The notes under the pieces are model-generated. The model saw only the letters and a program-made list of their open reading frames with translations. It was not told where the DNA came from and made no database searches. This document shows, piece by piece, positions 16,780-25,275 of a DNA stretch of 32,444 bases (its first letter is position 1; each line of letters begins with the position of its first letter). The DNA is from Mastigocoleus testarum BC008 (GTDB lineage Bacteria; Cyanobacteriota; Cyanobacteriia; Cyanobacteriales; Nostocaceae), in assembly GCF_001456025.1 (NCBI RefSeq), contig NZ_LMTZ01000020.1, forward strand, positions 1 through 32,444. The letters are read 5' to 3'. The position numbers and the translations under genes are program-made.

Positions 16780-19401
16780 ATGAGTAAGATAAAACGACGT
16801 ACTATTCTAATTATTGATGATTGTTTGGAAGACAGAGAAACTTATCGCCGTTATTTAACCCGGGATAGAAATTATGATTATGTAATTTTAGAAGCAGAAT
16901 TGGGTTCTGAAGGATTAGAACTGTGGCGAAAGCATCAATTAGATGGGGTGTTGTTAGATTATCTATTACCCGATATTAATGGTATTGAATTTCTTGAAGA
17001 ATTACAAAAAGAAACTCAATTGAATAATCTTCCCGTAGTGATGCTGACGGGACAGGGGGACGAATCAGTTGCAGTGAAGGCAATGAAAGCAGGAGCTTCA
17101 GATTATATCATTAAGGGAAAAACTACAGCTGAAGAACTGCGTTTAGCAATTAATTCAGCGATTGATAAATTTAATTTACGCGCCCAATTACGGAAAAGTC
17201 AGGATCGTCTTGAATTAGCACTCGATACTGCTGTGATGGGGACGTGGGAATGGAATTTGCAAACAAATAGTTTTATTTGTTCCCAGTTGTTAGCTCAGGT
17301 CTTAGATATATCTGAAAATACTTGTTTAGCAACGTATCAAAGCTTTTTAGAAATAATTATTCCAGAAGATAGAGACATTGTTGACCGGTCGATAAGATAT
17401 GCAATTTCTCATAAAAGCGAGTATCAATTAGAATTTCGTCATTTCCGTCGAGATGGTAGCATTGCTTGGATTGAGAGCAGAGGAAAAATTTACTGCGATC
17501 GCAGAAATGAACCGCTGCGGGCGATCGCAACATTCACAGATATAACTGAAGCCAAAAATCAAGAACAGGAGATTCAAAAGTTCTTTTTACAAGAAAGGTT
17601 AGTTTACCAAATTGCTCAACAGGTGCGTCAATCTCTAAACTTAAAAGAAATATTAGAGACAACTGTAAATCAGGTTCGACTCTTCTTAAATTGCGATCGG
17701 GTAGTGATTTTTCAATTTACACTTCCAGATTGGAACGGTAGGGTGCTTACGGAGTCAGTTGGTTCGGGTTGGTTAGCGATATTAGGGAAAGAGATTTACG
17801 ATCCTTGCTTTGCGACAAATTGGGTAGAAAAATATAAGCGAGGTAGAGTTCAAAAGGTAGAAAATATTCATGATGGGAAGTTAACACCTTGTCATGTTGA
17901 TTTATTAGCACAATTTCAGGTTCAAGCTAATTTAGTGGTACCAATTTTAGAAGCTGAGAATTTATGGGGACTACTGATTGCACATCAATGTTCTAAACCC
18001 CGACAATGGCAAGATTTAGAAATTAGTTTACTCAGACAGTTAGCAACTCAAGTAGGAATTGCAATTCAACAGTCATTACTATTTGATCAAGTAAAAACTG
18101 AATTGAGTGAGCGCAAAAAAACTCAGGAGGATCTACAAAATTCATTGCAGCGCGAACAGTTTCTACGTGAAGAAGCTGAGAAAGCAAATAGAATTAAAGA
18201 TGAATTTTTAGCTATCCTTTCCCATGAATTACGTTCTCCTCTGAATCCGATTTTAGGTTGGTCAAAAATACTCTTAAAAGACCGTAAGCTAGACGATAAA
18301 AGGAAAAAACAAGCCTTACAAATTATTGAAAGAAACGCCAAGATTCAGTCCCAGTTAATCGAAGACTTGTTAGATATTTCTCGCATTTTACGCGGTAAGC
18401 TAAAACTAGAAGCTGAAGAAATAAGCTTAGTCAGGATAATATCATCTGCATTGGAAACGGTTCGATTATCTGCTGAAGCTAAAGATATCGACTTGAGATT
18501 TTTAGTCGATACTTCACAGCAGCTAAATTCAAGTAATCTAACTGAAGTTATTAATACTGAATCGGAGTTATGGGAAACTGGAATCGAATATAATAATCCT
18601 GCATATTTAGTATTAGGTGACTCAGCAAGATTACAGCAAATAGTATGGAATTTACTTTCTAATGGTGTAAAATTCACACCGAAAGGCGGAAAACTTACAG
18701 TCCAACTAAAAGCAGTTGAAAGTCAGGCTCAAGTTATAGTCACCGACACTGGTAAGGGAATTACTCAAGAATTCTTACCCCATGTATTTGATTACTTTCG
18801 TCAAGCAGATAGCGCTACAACTAGAAGATTTGGCGGTTTGGGTTTAGGACTAGCAATTGTACGCTATTTAGTTGAAATGCATGGTGGAACAGTTAAAGCT
18901 GATAGCTTGGGTAAAGACCAGGGTGCAACTTTCACAGTATGTTTCCCACTATTAGAAGTTGCAAAAACCAAAGAAAACGATAATAGTTTATCAACAGATC
19001 AAATCGAATCACATAACCTAGAAGGGCTTCGGATTTTAGTTGTGGACGACGAGCTAGATTCCCGGGAATTTATTAGTTTCGTTTTAGAACAAGATGGTGC
19101 AGAAGTAACAACAGCTAAATCTGCGTTAGAGGCATTGCAGATATTCCCAAATTTACAAGCCGATCTTTTGGTAAGTGATATTGGAATGCCAGAAATGGAT
19201 GGATATATGTTACTTCGTGAGATTAGAAGTATGCAACCTGAAGAAGGAGGAAATATTCCGGCGATCGCACTGACTGCATACGCAGGAGAATTGGATCGCA
19301 AGCAAGCTTTATCCGTCGGATTTCATTCTCACGTCGCCAAACCAGTCGAACCAGATAATTTTATTTCTGTAGTCTTAAAACTTATAAATAAATCAGTTTA
19401 A
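16780..19401 (+). CDS. Hybrid histidine kinase with a DXCF-type cyanobacteriochrome GAF (REC-PAS-GAF-HisKA-HATPase-REC)
   Basis: The protein has 873 aa: receiver 1 (7-128, Asp60 in VLLDYLLP), PAS/PAC (140-260), GAF (275-432), HisKA (470-540, His482 in LSHELRSPLNP), HATPase_c (610-725, N box WNLLSNGVKF, G boxes TDTGKGI and GGLGLGLAI) and receiver 2 (750-870, Asp800 in LVSDIGMP). The GAF carries a canonical chromophore Cys-His pair (Cys371-His372, TPCHVDLLAQFQVQANLVVP) plus LWGLLIAHQCS, and also a DPCF motif (341-344) whose Cys343 lies 28 residues before Cys371. This is the two-cysteine layout of DXCF cyanobacteriochromes such as PixJ. It is therefore probably a phycoviolobilin/phycocyanobilin blue/green-type photosensor, not just a generic GAF. 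It lies just downstream of the red/far-red phytochrome operon. The kinase and both receivers look intact. Confidence 0.92.
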   Translation: MSKIKRRTILIIDDCLEDRETYRRYLTRDRNYDYVILEAELGSEGLELWRKHQLDGVLLDYLLPDINGIEFLEELQKETQLNNLPVVMLTGQGDESVAVKAMKAGASDYIIKGKTTAEELRLAINSAIDKFNLRAQLRKSQDRLELALDTAVMGTWEWNLQTNSFICSQLLAQVLDISENTCLATYQSFLEIIIPEDRDIVDRSIRYAISHKSEYQLEFRHFRRDGSIAWIESRGKIYCDRRNEPLRAIATFTDITEAKNQEQEIQKFFLQERLVYQIAQQVRQSLNLKEILETTVNQVRLFLNCDRVVIFQFTLPDWNGRVLTESVGSGWLAILGKEIYDPCFATNWVEKYKRGRVQKVENIHDGKLTPCHVDLLAQFQVQANLVVPILEAENLWGLLIAHQCSKPRQWQDLEISLLRQLATQVGIAIQQSLLFDQVKTELSERKKTQEDLQNSLQREQFLREEAEKANRIKDEFLAILSHELRSPLNPILGWSKILLKDRKLDDKRKKQALQIIERNAKIQSQLIEDLLDISRILRGKLKLEAEEISLVRIISSALETVRLSAEAKDIDLRFLVDTSQQLNSSNLTEVINTESELWETGIEYNNPAYLVLGDSARLQQIVWNLLSNGVKFTPKGGKLTVQLKAVESQAQVIVTDTGKGITQEFLPHVFDYFRQADSATTRRFGGLGLGLAIVRYLVEMHGGTVKADSLGKDQGATFTVCFPLLEVAKTKENDNSLSTDQIESHNLEGLRILVVDDELDSREFISFVLEQDGAEVTTAKSALEALQIFPNLQADLLVSDIGMPEMDGYMLLREIRSMQPEEGGNIPAIALTAYAGELDRKQALSVGFHSHVAKPVEPDNFISVVLKLINKSV

Positions 19402-19626
19402 ACATCCTTATATTTTAATTATTACTCCCTCCTTTTATAGAGAAAATAAATTTTACAATCTATCTAGCGAGTAAGGCTTAATTGAGGTAGCATCACTTAG
19501 GATTTACCTATGAGCAGTTTTTGGCTTGATTGACTAACCATACCTCGCCATAAACAATTACACAACAATTTTTTTTGATTTGCACCAATAGCAATTCAAA
19601 TGATAATAAAATAATGACAATTAAAC

Positions 19627-21189
19627 ATGAATTCTAATATTAAAACGATTCTGCGCGATGTCGGTTTATTTCTGCATGTACCAGGACTGATGGCTCTGCT
19701 ATCGGTTCCTATTTGTATATTATGGGGTGAATATTACGCAATTCTACCTTTCGTTATCTGTGGTATTGTCCCTTTAATTCTAGGCAGGTTGTTATATCGT
19801 TTATACTCCCGTGGTGCACAAACAAGTAAAATACGCCACGCCATGATCACAGTTGCTTTGTGCTGGTTAATTGTACCGATAATTGGAGCTATTCCATTTA
19901 TGCTAATAGCCTCTAAGTTGGCAGTTTCCTCAGAAACAGCGACAACTATTCTTAATTTTCAAGACCCTTGGAATGCCTTATTTGAAGCTTTTTCCGGCTT
20001 CACCAGTACCGGACTATCAGTTGCATCCCGTGTTAGTAACCTACCCCATAGTTTGCAATGGTGGCGAAGTTTTACGGAGTGGATCGGTGGTGTGGGGGTT
20101 ATTGTCCTAGTTATATCGCTTTTAGAACCAAGTACTGACGCTTATCAACTTTATTCTAGTGAAGGAAGAGATAAAAGAATAGCATCTAGTGTGAAAGCTA
20201 CAGCGAGAAAAATTTGGTGGATTTATTTAATATATACAATTGCTAGTATTTTTATTTTTAAAATTGTTGGGATGAGTTGGTGGGAAGCTTTAAATCACGG
20301 GATGACAGGAATATCCACTGGAGGGTTTAGCGTTCTTGATAATAGTATTGGCGGTTATGCTCCCAAAATCCAAATGGCTGTGATTGTGATTATGATTCTT
20401 GGAGCTGTTAGTTTTCCAGTTCACTATCGACTCTTAACTAAAGGGCGTTTATCTGCATTATGGAGCGATAATCAGCATCAAGCTTTGTGGGTATTTTTGG
20501 CTCTTGGGATCGGGCTTCTAGGTTTAATGAACTACAGTTATTTCGGCTCTCCCTTATGGTTAGATACAGCTTTTCACTGGGCTTCCGCTTTGGGTACTTG
20601 CGGTTTCAATATTAGCGACATATACAAATGGAACGATAGCGCCAAACTATTACTGACTTTAGCAATGGTTGTGGGTGGTACTGCTGGTTCCACTGTCGGT
20701 GGATTTAAGCTCAATCGATTGATTCTTTTGTATAAAGCAGTGATTTGGAGATTTCGCAGAATTTCATTAAAATCAGATGAGTCAATACGCTATGAATTAG
20801 ATGGCAAAGTGTTGGATGAGACAGAGGCAATTCGTAGAATAGAAGCAGCAGCAGTTTTAGCGTTTTTGTGGATAGTAATCTTAATAATTAGCATGTTCAT
20901 ACTGCTGCAATTAGCTTTACCGAATTACAAATTGGGAGATGTTTTATTTGAAGCCGCTTCAGCTTTAGGAAGTGTAGGTATATCTGTGGGTATCAGTAAT
21001 CCCGAGCTTCCTTGGTTAGGAAAATTTACTTTAATAATACTGATGTGGATGGGAAGATTAGAAATTATTCCAGTTCTAATTCTTTTCACTGGAATCCGGA
21101 AAATATTAACTGTTGAAGCAGGAGAAATTAAATCATACGTGACAGCTCCTACAAAGGATTTTGAGCGCGAACGGGAACCCTACAGATAA
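19627..21189 (+). CDS. TrkH/KtrB-type potassium channel subunit, orphan
   Basis: The protein has 520 aa with about ten hydrophobic membrane segments in the fourfold M1-P-M2 layout of the TrkH/TrkG/KtrB family. The four pore-loop signatures are recognisable: FSGFTSTGLS, MTGISTGGFS, ASALGTCGFN and ASALGSVGIS, each with the conserved filter glycine. The long N-terminal pair of helices before the first pore is TrkH-like. It is a cation (K+, perhaps Na+) uptake pore normally gated by a cytosolic TrkA/KtrA RCK ring. No trkA gene is adjacent; the trkA pair at 28024-29114 belongs with another trkH and might be shared. It starts with ATG at 19627, about 225 bp after the hybrid kinase. Confidence 0.9.
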   Translation: MNSNIKTILRDVGLFLHVPGLMALLSVPICILWGEYYAILPFVICGIVPLILGRLLYRLYSRGAQTSKIRHAMITVALCWLIVPIIGAIPFMLIASKLAVSSETATTILNFQDPWNALFEAFSGFTSTGLSVASRVSNLPHSLQWWRSFTEWIGGVGVIVLVISLLEPSTDAYQLYSSEGRDKRIASSVKATARKIWWIYLIYTIASIFIFKIVGMSWWEALNHGMTGISTGGFSVLDNSIGGYAPKIQMAVIVIMILGAVSFPVHYRLLTKGRLSALWSDNQHQALWVFLALGIGLLGLMNYSYFGSPLWLDTAFHWASALGTCGFNISDIYKWNDSAKLLLTLAMVVGGTAGSTVGGFKLNRLILLYKAVIWRFRRISLKSDESIRYELDGKVLDETEAIRRIEAAAVLAFLWIVILIISMFILLQLALPNYKLGDVLFEAASALGSVGISVGISNPELPWLGKFTLIILMWMGRLEIIPVLILFTGIRKILTVEAGEIKSYVTAPTKDFEREREPYR

Positions 21190-21276
21190 CGATTTTTATT
21201 GGTTGGGATGAAGGTTAACCAACTCAAATAAAATATCTCATCACATATTCTGAGATGAATGACACGAATTGTAAGC

Positions 21277-21305
21277 AACCCCACGGTCAGAAAGCCGGGG
21301 GTTTT
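21277..21305 (+). terminator. Intrinsic terminator after the orphan trkH
   Basis: AACCCC-A-CGG pairs with CCG-GGGGTT (one bulged A) around the loop TCAGAAAG, followed by TTTT overlapping the stem end. It lies 88 nt after the trkH-like stop codon and is GC-rich in an AT-rich region. An outer GCAAC/GTTGC pairing extends the dyad. Confidence 0.7.
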
Positions 21306-21349
21306 CAGTTGCACGTATCCTAAATGGCGAAATAGGTAAATAATTGGCG

Positions 21350-21520
21350 TTACGACCGATTTAAAAAACGGGGAGGTTTCAAATAGAAATCATCTAAACT
21401 CTCTTGCAATACAAAAGGTTCTGGTTCAGAAAGGAGATGTTTAGTAGATTTTTGTAGCCTCAATAATACCTGATGTATTTTGTACCGGAGAATCTGTTGC
21501 AATGATTTATTGAATTGGTA
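21350..21520 (-). pseudogene. Fragment resembling the C-terminal domain of an MscS-type mechanosensitive channel
   Basis: A 56-codon minus-strand frame bounded by stops (TAA at 21521-21523 upstream, TAA at 21350-21352) contains the stretch EPEPFVLQESLDDFY preceded by a helix-like KIHQVLLRLQKSTKHLL. From memory, the PFVLQxSLDDFY motif preceded by a helix of this type is typical of the cytoplasmic domain of cyanobacterial MscS-family channels. There is no start codon with a ribosome binding site, no pore helix, and the expected continuation after FY is lost. I read it as a decayed fragment. It sits beside an ion-transport gene, which may reflect a former osmotic-response neighbourhood. Confidence 0.55.
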
Positions 21521-21556
21521 TTACAACCCAAAATGATTGTAGTACACAAAATTAAC

Positions 21557-21581
21557 AGTGCTCGATTTCAGATCGAGCACT
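21557..21581 (-). terminator. Perfect 10-bp hairpin downstream of the DUF1206 gene
   Basis: AGTGCTCGAT and ATCGAGCACT flank a 5-nt loop (21557-21566 / 21572-21581). On the minus strand it is followed by GTTAATTTTG, a weak T-rich tail. It lies 91 nt after the DUF1206 stop and is the likely 3' end structure of that transcript. Confidence 0.5.
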
Positions 21582-21672
21582 TAATTGGTCAATGCTAAGT
21601 ATAATTGATTACTTTTTTGCCTGGGTAACCTGAAAATCAAGTACAACAGAAGACAGCAAAGACGCTTCACTT

Positions 21673-22530
21673 TCAGTGTTGAAAACGTCGATAGCGAGCC
21701 TTTAATATAGAAAATATACCGTAAGAAACCAAACCAAAAGCAACGAAACCAAGAATCCAAGACCCAAATGGTTGTTGTGCGAGTGATGATAATGCACCCC
21801 CAAGTCCCTTAGCTTCACTAGCGTCTGACTTAAGCGCGGCTTGAATTAGGAAGATACCAATAATTACGAAAACAGTACCGCGAGCAGCGATACCAAACCT
21901 ACCAATACGCACCAACCACTTGCGCTCGCTATAACTCATTTGGGCTAATTTGAAGCGACGGCGAAATTTGGCTTTGTAAGCGCGATATATATAGGAAAGT
22001 CCTAGTCCAATTACCAGCACTCCTCCTATACCTACTAACCACTGACCGAAAGGTTGGGAAAGAACTTTAGCAGTCCAATCTTGAGTGGAATTTTTATTAC
22101 CACCACCCCCTGAACCGAGAACTAACTGTAAAGCAGTGAAAGCTAATCCAGTATATGCGATCGCACTAAAGCCATAACCAACACGCTGAATAATACGTTT
22201 TATATCTGAATTTGAATTTCTTCCTTTATGTTCGGGATCTAAAACTGCTTGGACGAAACGCCAGAGAGCGTAACCTATAAGTCCAATACCGATTATTGCT
22301 AAAAAAAACTTACCAAAAGGTTGATTAACAATGGTTTCTAGCGCTCCAGAACTACCTGTGGTTTTTCCTCCAGAACCAAGAGCAGTTTGAGCAGCTAAAA
22401 GACCGACAACACTATAAACTACACCCTTAGCTGCAAATCCAAACCTTGCTAGTTTTTCAAACCAGGGGTGAGAAGTTACTTCACGAGGCGACCGAGGGAT
22501 GTCCAAATCAGATAAATCGTTTGGTGCCAT
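21673..22530 (-). CDS. DUF1206 family membrane protein
   Basis: The protein has 285 aa built of three repeats, each with two membrane segments: about 25-95, 113-185 and 205-278. Each repeat has an R(I/F)G(F/Y)xA(A)(K/R)G(x)V(F/Y) type entry motif (ARFGFAAKGVVY, RVGYGFSAIAY, GRFGIAARGTVF) and a QPFG motif (residues 70-73, 159-162, 253-256) before its second helix. This triplicated layout is the DUF1206 family, an uncharacterised membrane protein family found in cyanobacteria and actinobacteria. The N-terminus is cytosol-like and the C-terminus is rich in Arg/Lys. It is transcribed in the same direction as the lipoprotein gene 126 bp upstream. Function is unknown. Confidence 0.88.
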   Translation of the reverse strand: MAPNDLSDLDIPRSPREVTSHPWFEKLARFGFAAKGVVYSVVGLLAAQTALGSGGKTTGSSGALETIVNQPFGKFFLAIIGIGLIGYALWRFVQAVLDPEHKGRNSNSDIKRIIQRVGYGFSAIAYTGLAFTALQLVLGSGGGGNKNSTQDWTAKVLSQPFGQWLVGIGGVLVIGLGLSYIYRAYKAKFRRRFKLAQMSYSERKWLVRIGRFGIAARGTVFVIIGIFLIQAALKSDASEAKGLGGALSSLAQQPFGSWILGFVAFGLVSYGIFSILKARYRRFQH

Positions 22531-22557
22531 AATTGCTTAATGCTCCCTTAATATTAT

Positions 22558-22606
22558 TTGGAGTAGAGTGAGTATAGTTTTTTACTACTTAGTCTCTCTA
22601 CTCCAA
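22558..22606 (-). terminator. 11-bp inverted repeat between lipoprotein and DUF1206 genes
   Basis: TTGGAGTAGAG (22558-22568) is exactly complementary to CTCTACTCCAA (22596-22606) with a 27-nt loop. It lies after the lipoprotein stop and 28 bp upstream of the DUF1206 start. It could be a terminator/attenuator or an operator for the DUF1206 gene; no T tract follows on the minus strand, which weakens the terminator reading. Confidence 0.4.
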
Positions 22607-22656
22607 GACAATTTTTCTACTTTAATAAAATCTATTTCAACAGAGTAATAAAAAAA

Positions 22657-23517
22657 TTACTTTTCAGACTCAGGAATTGCTGAAGGATATACACCCTCAG
22701 CCACCAAGACAGGTTTATTCTTGTACTCGGCTTCCAATCCTTCCCTGATTTTTAGATCCCAGGTTAAATCGTAATCTCGTTCGAATTCAGCGACTAAGAA
22801 AGGACGTACTACACCTGTCACCGCTACAGTCTCATCTTCTTTCACAGAGACTTGTTGCGAACCCAAATTTAAAACCAGCAAGTCTTCCCCACCAAATAAC
22901 TTATCTTCGTCTAAGGTAAACAAGTTAGTATTTCGGATATTTTCAACTTCACCTGTTACCGCTAATCGCTTATTGTAATAGCGCTGGGGATTTTGAGTAA
23001 TTTCACCTGGATCCGGTGCAGGTGCCATTGACTTAGCAATAATTACTGGTTTATTCTCGTATCCGAGATAAGACTTCTTATCCAAATTCAGATTGTATTC
23101 TCGTTCCACCTCCGCAAACGCAAACCTACGGACTATTCCTGTGACTTGAACATCTGCACTACTATCAGCGGGTAAGTCAAATTTTTTCCCAGTAGCATTT
23201 ATAATTAGTACGGGGTCATTACCAAATAGTCTTGGATCGTTAAGGGTAAAAGATGCCGGACCTACTTTTCCGATCGGTTCGCTTCTAATGGTTACAGTTT
23301 TACCTATTAATTGGTCGGTATGATTAAGGACTTCTCTTGTAGTCACATTTCCCAAGTCTTTGGGTGTCTCTTTATTGAAATTACATGCAGGTAATACAGT
23401 AAGTGCTAGAGTTAAAAATATAGCCCTTTTAACATGCCGAAACTTACTATTAAAACTATTTCGTTCGGTTACAATTGGAGAGTTGACTTTACTATTATTT
23501 CTGAAAATATTCATCAT
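22657..23517 (-). CDS. Lipoprotein with two tandem OB-like domains, unknown function
   Basis: The protein has 286 aa from the ATG at 23517 (another ATG follows at once; a TTG two codons earlier is less likely). A basic N-terminus, a hydrophobic stretch and a lipobox-like LTVLPAC place the lipidated cysteine at residue 45, which is unusually far from the start. The mature part has two homologous halves (about 58-165 and 168-280). Each contains xLFGxDxLLxxN, then VxVTGxVRxFxxAEFERDYxL, then YxNKPVxxAE. The halves look like small beta-barrel (OB-type) domains that bind something at the cell surface or periplasm. I do not recognise a characterised homologue. It is likely co-regulated with the DUF1206 gene downstream. 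Confidence 0.75.
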   Translation of the reverse strand: MMNIFRNNSKVNSPIVTERNSFNSKFRHVKRAIFLTLALTVLPACNFNKETPKDLGNVTTREVLNHTDQLIGKTVTIRSEPIGKVGPASFTLNDPRLFGNDPVLIINATGKKFDLPADSSADVQVTGIVRRFAFAEVEREYNLNLDKKSYLGYENKPVIIAKSMAPAPDPGEITQNPQRYYNKRLAVTGEVENIRNTNLFTLDEDKLFGGEDLLVLNLGSQQVSVKEDETVAVTGVVRPFLVAEFERDYDLTWDLKIREGLEAEYKNKPVLVAEGVYPSAIPESEK

Positions 23518-23606
23518 CCGCAAAGTTAGTTATTACTGGTTGTTAACGACAGAAAAAATAGCGCGTATATTTTATAAATCAGTAGTAAAAGATATATCTA
23601 ATAAAT

Positions 23607-24269
23607 TTAATTTAATAGGACCTGACCATCTTTTTTTATTCTTAAAACTCCCCTAGCGTCATCTAATTTTTCGGATTCGTCTAAAGAAATGTTAAGAGTT
23701 GCTTTTTCTGAGTTTCTAGACTTTGGATTAACCTTAATAAATCCTCCATCATTTCTTCTCATTGTGATAGTTACGGGTGTAGGTAAATCCTGTAACGTAA
23801 TTTCCTGTTTGCCTCGTATATATCGCTTCTTTGTATGTTCTATTACTTGATAAACTATCGGGGTATTAGTATCGTTTTTGAGTTTAACGTTAACTTTACC
23901 TTCATTCAGATTAATAACTGCGATTGCTTGATTACTACTTTCCGGTAGTGGTAGTTCATCAACGGGTTTTACTTCATTACCTGCAGACGGAATATCTTCA
24001 GACAATTGTAAAAATGGTTGTTTGGGAGCCGGTTTACCTTTTAACCAACGGAGAGTAGCAGCGTTAGGGGCACATTTACGTGGAACTATGAGCCTACTAT
24101 TGTATGGCTCTTCATAGTAAATACCTGGACAAGGATTAGCAGCACTAATTCGTTTCGTAGGTATTGCTAACGCACTTGGTAAATTGATGAAAAATACTCC
24201 CAATACACCTGCAAGTGAACGAAGATATTTATTTGCTTCAATTACATGATTATTTGTCTTATTACTCAT
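23607..24269 (-). CDS. Exported protein of unknown function
   Basis: The protein has 220 aa with a good signal peptide: basic start, hydrophobic core about 18-33 and an ALA cleavage site near residue 35. The mature N-terminus contains two cysteines (47 and 66), possibly disulfide-linked, and a Pro-rich stretch. The C-terminal half (about 110-215) is beta-rich, with alternating NVKLKNDTNTPIVYQVIEHT-type strands that resemble an immunoglobulin-like or carboxypeptidase-regulatory-like fold. I do not recognise the family. It is in the same direction as the lipoprotein gene, 89 bp upstream of that gene's start, so an operon with the lipoprotein and DUF1206 genes is plausible. Confidence 0.72.
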   Translation of the reverse strand: MSNKTNNHVIEANKYLRSLAGVLGVFFINLPSALAIPTKRISAANPCPGIYYEEPYNSRLIVPRKCAPNAATLRWLKGKPAPKQPFLQLSEDIPSAGNEVKPVDELPLPESSNQAIAVINLNEGKVNVKLKNDTNTPIVYQVIEHTKKRYIRGKQEITLQDLPTPVTITMRRNDGGFIKVNPKSRNSEKATLNISLDESEKLDDARGVLRIKKDGQVLLN

Positions 24270-24694
24270 GTTAATACCCTAAATGTGATAATACTTTGAA
24301 TTGATAATTATTAATATTTTTTCAGGAGAAAACAATAATTATTACCTTCGAAAATTTATCAAAGGATATACATTTTGTGGTATTATGCTTGCACCATAGG
24401 AATATAACAAGATCCTAAATCCTCACACTAATAGAAAATTATGCCCAAGAATCTAATCGCTATTCTTCCTTAGCAGAAAAACCATAAATTTTAATCTCGA
24501 ACTAGTAAATTTCAATTTAGATTTTTGGTCTGCTAGTATATTTCTTGGAGCAATAACTAGATAGTAATTCTTTTTATCGCTTAAATCTTCTAACCCCAGC
24601 ATAGTTAAAAATGATGCTGGAGTAGTACTTTTGTTTGATATGGAACCTATCTTCAGAGGTAGCAACTCAAGTCAAATAACTATATTAAATATTA
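24270..24694. other. AT-rich spacer, no convincing gene
   Basis: A 425-bp stretch between two minus-strand genes. The only frame (24453-24665, minus, 70 codons) starts with TTG without a ribosome binding site and does not resemble a known family. The region probably contains the promoter of the exported-protein gene. Confidence 0.5.
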
Positions 24695-25045
24695 TTATTC
24701 CGTAGCAGAAAAATTTCCGTCAGTTTTTTTAATACTTTGTAGCAATAAATAATTCAAAACCGTTCTAATCACAATAATTGCAGCCAATCGTCCAATATCT
24801 TCCCAACTAGGAGTAATAGTAGTTCTGAGAATACTTCCTCCGACCAAAAAACTCAGTCCTAGAGAAAATGAATAACCCATCTGTAAACGGCTTTCCTGGA
24901 AAACTTTAGCAGAAGCTGAAAAAGAAAAAGCATTACGCAAGTAAATTACTAAACCCTTAATTATGCCAATGGAAATGATAAAAAGAGCAAGCATTTGGCA
25001 GATGTTTATTGCTATACCATTTAGGGTTTTGACGAAAGCTTCCAT
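24695..25045 (-). CDS. DUF1622 family membrane protein
   Basis: The protein has 116 aa with three hydrophobic segments (about 12-34, 53-72, 83-105). The stretch SLGLSFLVGGSILRTTITPSW followed by a DIGRLAAIIVIRTVLNYLL segment is the conserved part of DUF1622, a small uncharacterised inner-membrane family found beside transporters and stress genes in many bacteria. It begins with ATG at 25045 and is divergent from the histidine kinase gene; the 230-bp gap between them must hold both promoters. Function is unknown. Confidence 0.85.
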   Translation of the reverse strand: MEAFVKTLNGIAINICQMLALFIISIGIIKGLVIYLRNAFSFSASAKVFQESRLQMGYSFSLGLSFLVGGSILRTTITPSWEDIGRLAAIIVIRTVLNYLLLQSIKKTDGNFSATE

Positions 25046-25275
25046 TTAGTTTTTTCAATAAATTTATCCAAAATTATATATATTTTCTTACTTTGAAACG
25101 AGTTGATTTAATTACTAAATACCAAACCTTGCTCAGTTAACATCGCTTAAAAAAAACGAAAAAAAATCAAGCTTAAGTAATATTTTAATTGAGGCTAAGA
25201 TCCGTCCGGGGGACGAAACAAATCTTACTTTCGCTCGAGTATCCTGATTTTACACAGCAAATCAAGGAATGAGCG

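Larger units (their letters stand above)
21190..21672. other. Gene-poor convergent spacer with hairpins and a channel remnant
   Basis: A 483-bp gap between convergent genes. It contains an intrinsic-terminator-like hairpin (21277-21305), a short minus-strand remnant resembling an MscS C-terminal domain (21350-21520) and a perfect 10-bp hairpin (21557-21581). The rest shows nothing recognisable. Confidence 0.7.

Noticed and set aside
24453..24665. 70-codon open frame (-)
   Set aside because: Starts with TTG, no ribosome binding site, no known motif; may be chance or a remnant.
25203..25215. CGTCC-GGG-GGACG hairpin upstream of the histidine kinase
   Set aside because: Only a 5-bp stem with no T tract; could be chance, and there is no gene end for it to terminate nearby on this strand.
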